Positions 4,720 through 5,327 of a DNA stretch of 5,327 nucleotides are shown here, piece after piece. The translations under genes were made by a program, and so were the position numbers. Numbering within the stretch: the stretch's first letter is position 1; every line of letters begins with the position of its first letter. The stretch is from UBA2421 sp964641895. GTDB lineage: Bacteria > Planctomycetota > Phycisphaerae > Tepidisphaerales > Tepidisphaeraceae. The notes beneath the pieces are model-generated. The model was not told the origin of the DNA, searched no databases, and worked only from the letters and a program-made list of their open reading frames with translations. The DNA is taken from contig CAZXLA010000230.1 of NCBI GenBank assembly GCA_964641895.1, positions 1 to 5,327 on the forward strand, read 5' to 3'.

Positions 4720-5172
4720 ATGAGCATTGGCTGCACATACTGGGTCGAAATTGAGCGAGCCAGCGATGGCGAAGCCGATCGCGTCACTGCGGCGCTGCAC
4801 GTTCGATCGTGCGACGCGTGCCGGCGAAGGCTTCGCGCTCATGTGCGTCTGCGGCGCTCCTTTCAATCAACCTTTCCGCTGGTGCCGCTCGATGCGGCGC
4901 TTTCAGCAACGATTCAGGCCGGGCTGATGCTGCAGCGTAATCTCACGCTGCAAACCTGGCTGCGCCGCTCCACGGCCGTTGCTGCGGCGGTGCTGTTGTT
5001 CTGCACCCTCTCAGCCACATTCGCCCGGAGCGATGCCGGGAGTGACGCCGGGAGTGATGGGGCGCAAGGCTCCGACGAATCGGTATTCGTCGCGCCAATC
5101 ATCGACCGCGACACCGATACACCGCAACAGGTCACGCAGTGGATCGTTCAAGACCTTTCCAGAGGCCGCTAA
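4720..5172 (+). CDS. Membrane-anchored zinc-finger anti-sigma factor
   Basis: A 150-aa protein from ATG 4720 with a strong GAGGA site. The cytoplasmic N-terminus carries the ZAS-type signature H27-x3-C31-x2-C34 (HVRSCDAC), and C5 could be the fourth zinc ligand, as in RsrA-like proteins. After an Arg-rich helical stretch (35-50) and an amphipathic region (about 56-81), one hydrophobic segment at about 84-102 should cross the inner membrane. A short exported tail of about 48 residues begins with the Asp/Ser/Gly repeat SDAGSDAGSDG. In this family the ZAS domain binds and sequesters the cognate ECF sigma; here that is almost certainly the product of the gene just upstream. Release would occur by zinc loss on thiol oxidation or by proteolysis; the sequence does not tell which. 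The zinc motif is degenerate relative to Pfam-style zf-HC2 domains, but the gene context is strong. Confidence 0.8.
   Translation: MSIGCTYWVEIERASDGEADRVTAALHVRSCDACRRRLRAHVRLRRSFQSTFPLVPLDAALSATIQAGLMLQRNLTLQTWLRRSTAVAAAVLLFCTLSATFARSDAGSDAGSDGAQGSDESVFVAPIIDRDTDTPQQVTQWIVQDLSRGR
5025..5060 (+). repeat. Three 12-bp tandem repeats inside the anti-sigma gene
   Basis: Three imperfect in-frame copies of CGGGAGTGACGC (5025-5036, 5037-5048, 5049-5060) encode RSDA, GSDA and GSDG just outside the predicted membrane segment. The 12-bp unit keeps the frame, so slippage could change the length of this acidic linker without breaking the protein. Confidence 0.65.
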
Positions 5173-5196
5173 GCAGCGGATGCAACCGCAACACTG

Positions 5197-5327
5197 ATGC
5201 AATCGATCAAGATTTATCTTCTGCTCGCGTTGGTGGTGACGTTCATGGCGGGCATCGCCGGCGGACTGATGCTCTCGCCCAACCGCGAGCCTGCTCGCTC
5301 GCGCGCCGAACGGGGCGGGGAACGGGG
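5197..5327 (+). CDS. Single-pass membrane protein, N-terminal part only (runs off the right edge)
   Basis: Forty-three complete codons are visible from ATG 5197, 24 nt after the anti-sigma stop. The product begins MQSIKIYLLLALVVTFMAGI, giving one membrane segment at about 5-26, followed by an Arg/Glu-rich stretch (NREPARSRAERGGER) on the far side. No strong ribosome-binding site is visible. The ATG overlaps the TGA of a five-codon frame (5180-5197, MQPQH), which might couple translation. As the third gene of a sigma/anti-sigma operon, with an N-terminal anchor, it could be a periplasmic sensor or modulator such as a CnrX- or Spy/CpxP-like protein. That is inferred from position alone, since no domain is visible yet. 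Confidence 0.6.
   Translation, partial: MQSIKIYLLLALVVTFMAGIAGGLMLSPNREPARSRAERGGER

Noticed and set aside
1..5327. CRISPR array, insertion sequence, integrase, toxin-antitoxin pair or phage genes.
   Set aside because: No regularly spaced long repeats, transposase or integrase motifs, terminal repeats with target duplications, or small paired toxin/antitoxin frames were found on either strand.

Overview
The window looks like chromosomal DNA from a GC-rich, Gram-negative-type bacterium, most likely a member of the Planctomycetota and possibly Phycisphaerae. This rests on an LptD-like outer-membrane barrel end, a PEP-CTERM-sorted secreted protein, a GbsR/MarR-type regulator and an ECF sigma/zinc anti-sigma pair found together. 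Lineage is inferred from gene content and style; no rRNA or other phylogenetic marker is present.

Layout. (1) 1-1458 (+): C-terminal part of an LptD/OstA-type LPS-assembly barrel, cut by the left edge. (2) 1459-1598: AT-rich spacer with a candidate promoter, two hairpins and a clear Shine-Dalgarno. (3) 1599-2744 (+): complete PEP-CTERM protein of 381 aa, with signal peptide, propeller-like repeats and a C-terminal VPEPG/hydrophobic/RRRR sorting tag. (4) 2745-2885: convergent intergenic region with an 18-bp perfect inverted repeat. (5) 2886-3479 (-): GbsR/MarR-type winged-helix regulator. Its own promoter region carries a 28-bp imperfect palindrome that overlaps the -10, a likely autoregulatory operator. 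(6) 3480-4077: about 600 bp without a convincing gene. It holds a near-consensus sigma-70 promoter (TTGACT-N17-TATTAT) that reads into an array of eleven G-runs spaced about 11 bp apart, then further candidate promoter elements ahead of the sigma gene. (7) 4078-4617 (+): ECF sigma factor. (8) 4720-5172 (+): membrane-anchored zinc-finger anti-sigma factor, separated from the sigma gene by a 102-nt spacer with a palindromic element. (9) 5197-5327 (+): start of a single-pass membrane protein, cut by the right edge.

How the genes fit together. The last three genes form a plausible envelope-stress signalling operon: sigma factor, membrane anti-sigma and a probable membrane/periplasmic partner. The LptD fragment and the PEP-CTERM protein are both envelope or exported proteins, but nothing in the sequence ties them to the sigma factor. 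The most unusual items are the helically spaced G-run array behind a strong promoter, the palindrome at the regulator's promoter, and the palindromic element between sigma and anti-sigma. All start sites were chosen from visible ribosome-binding sites; several are TTG or differ from the longest open frame.
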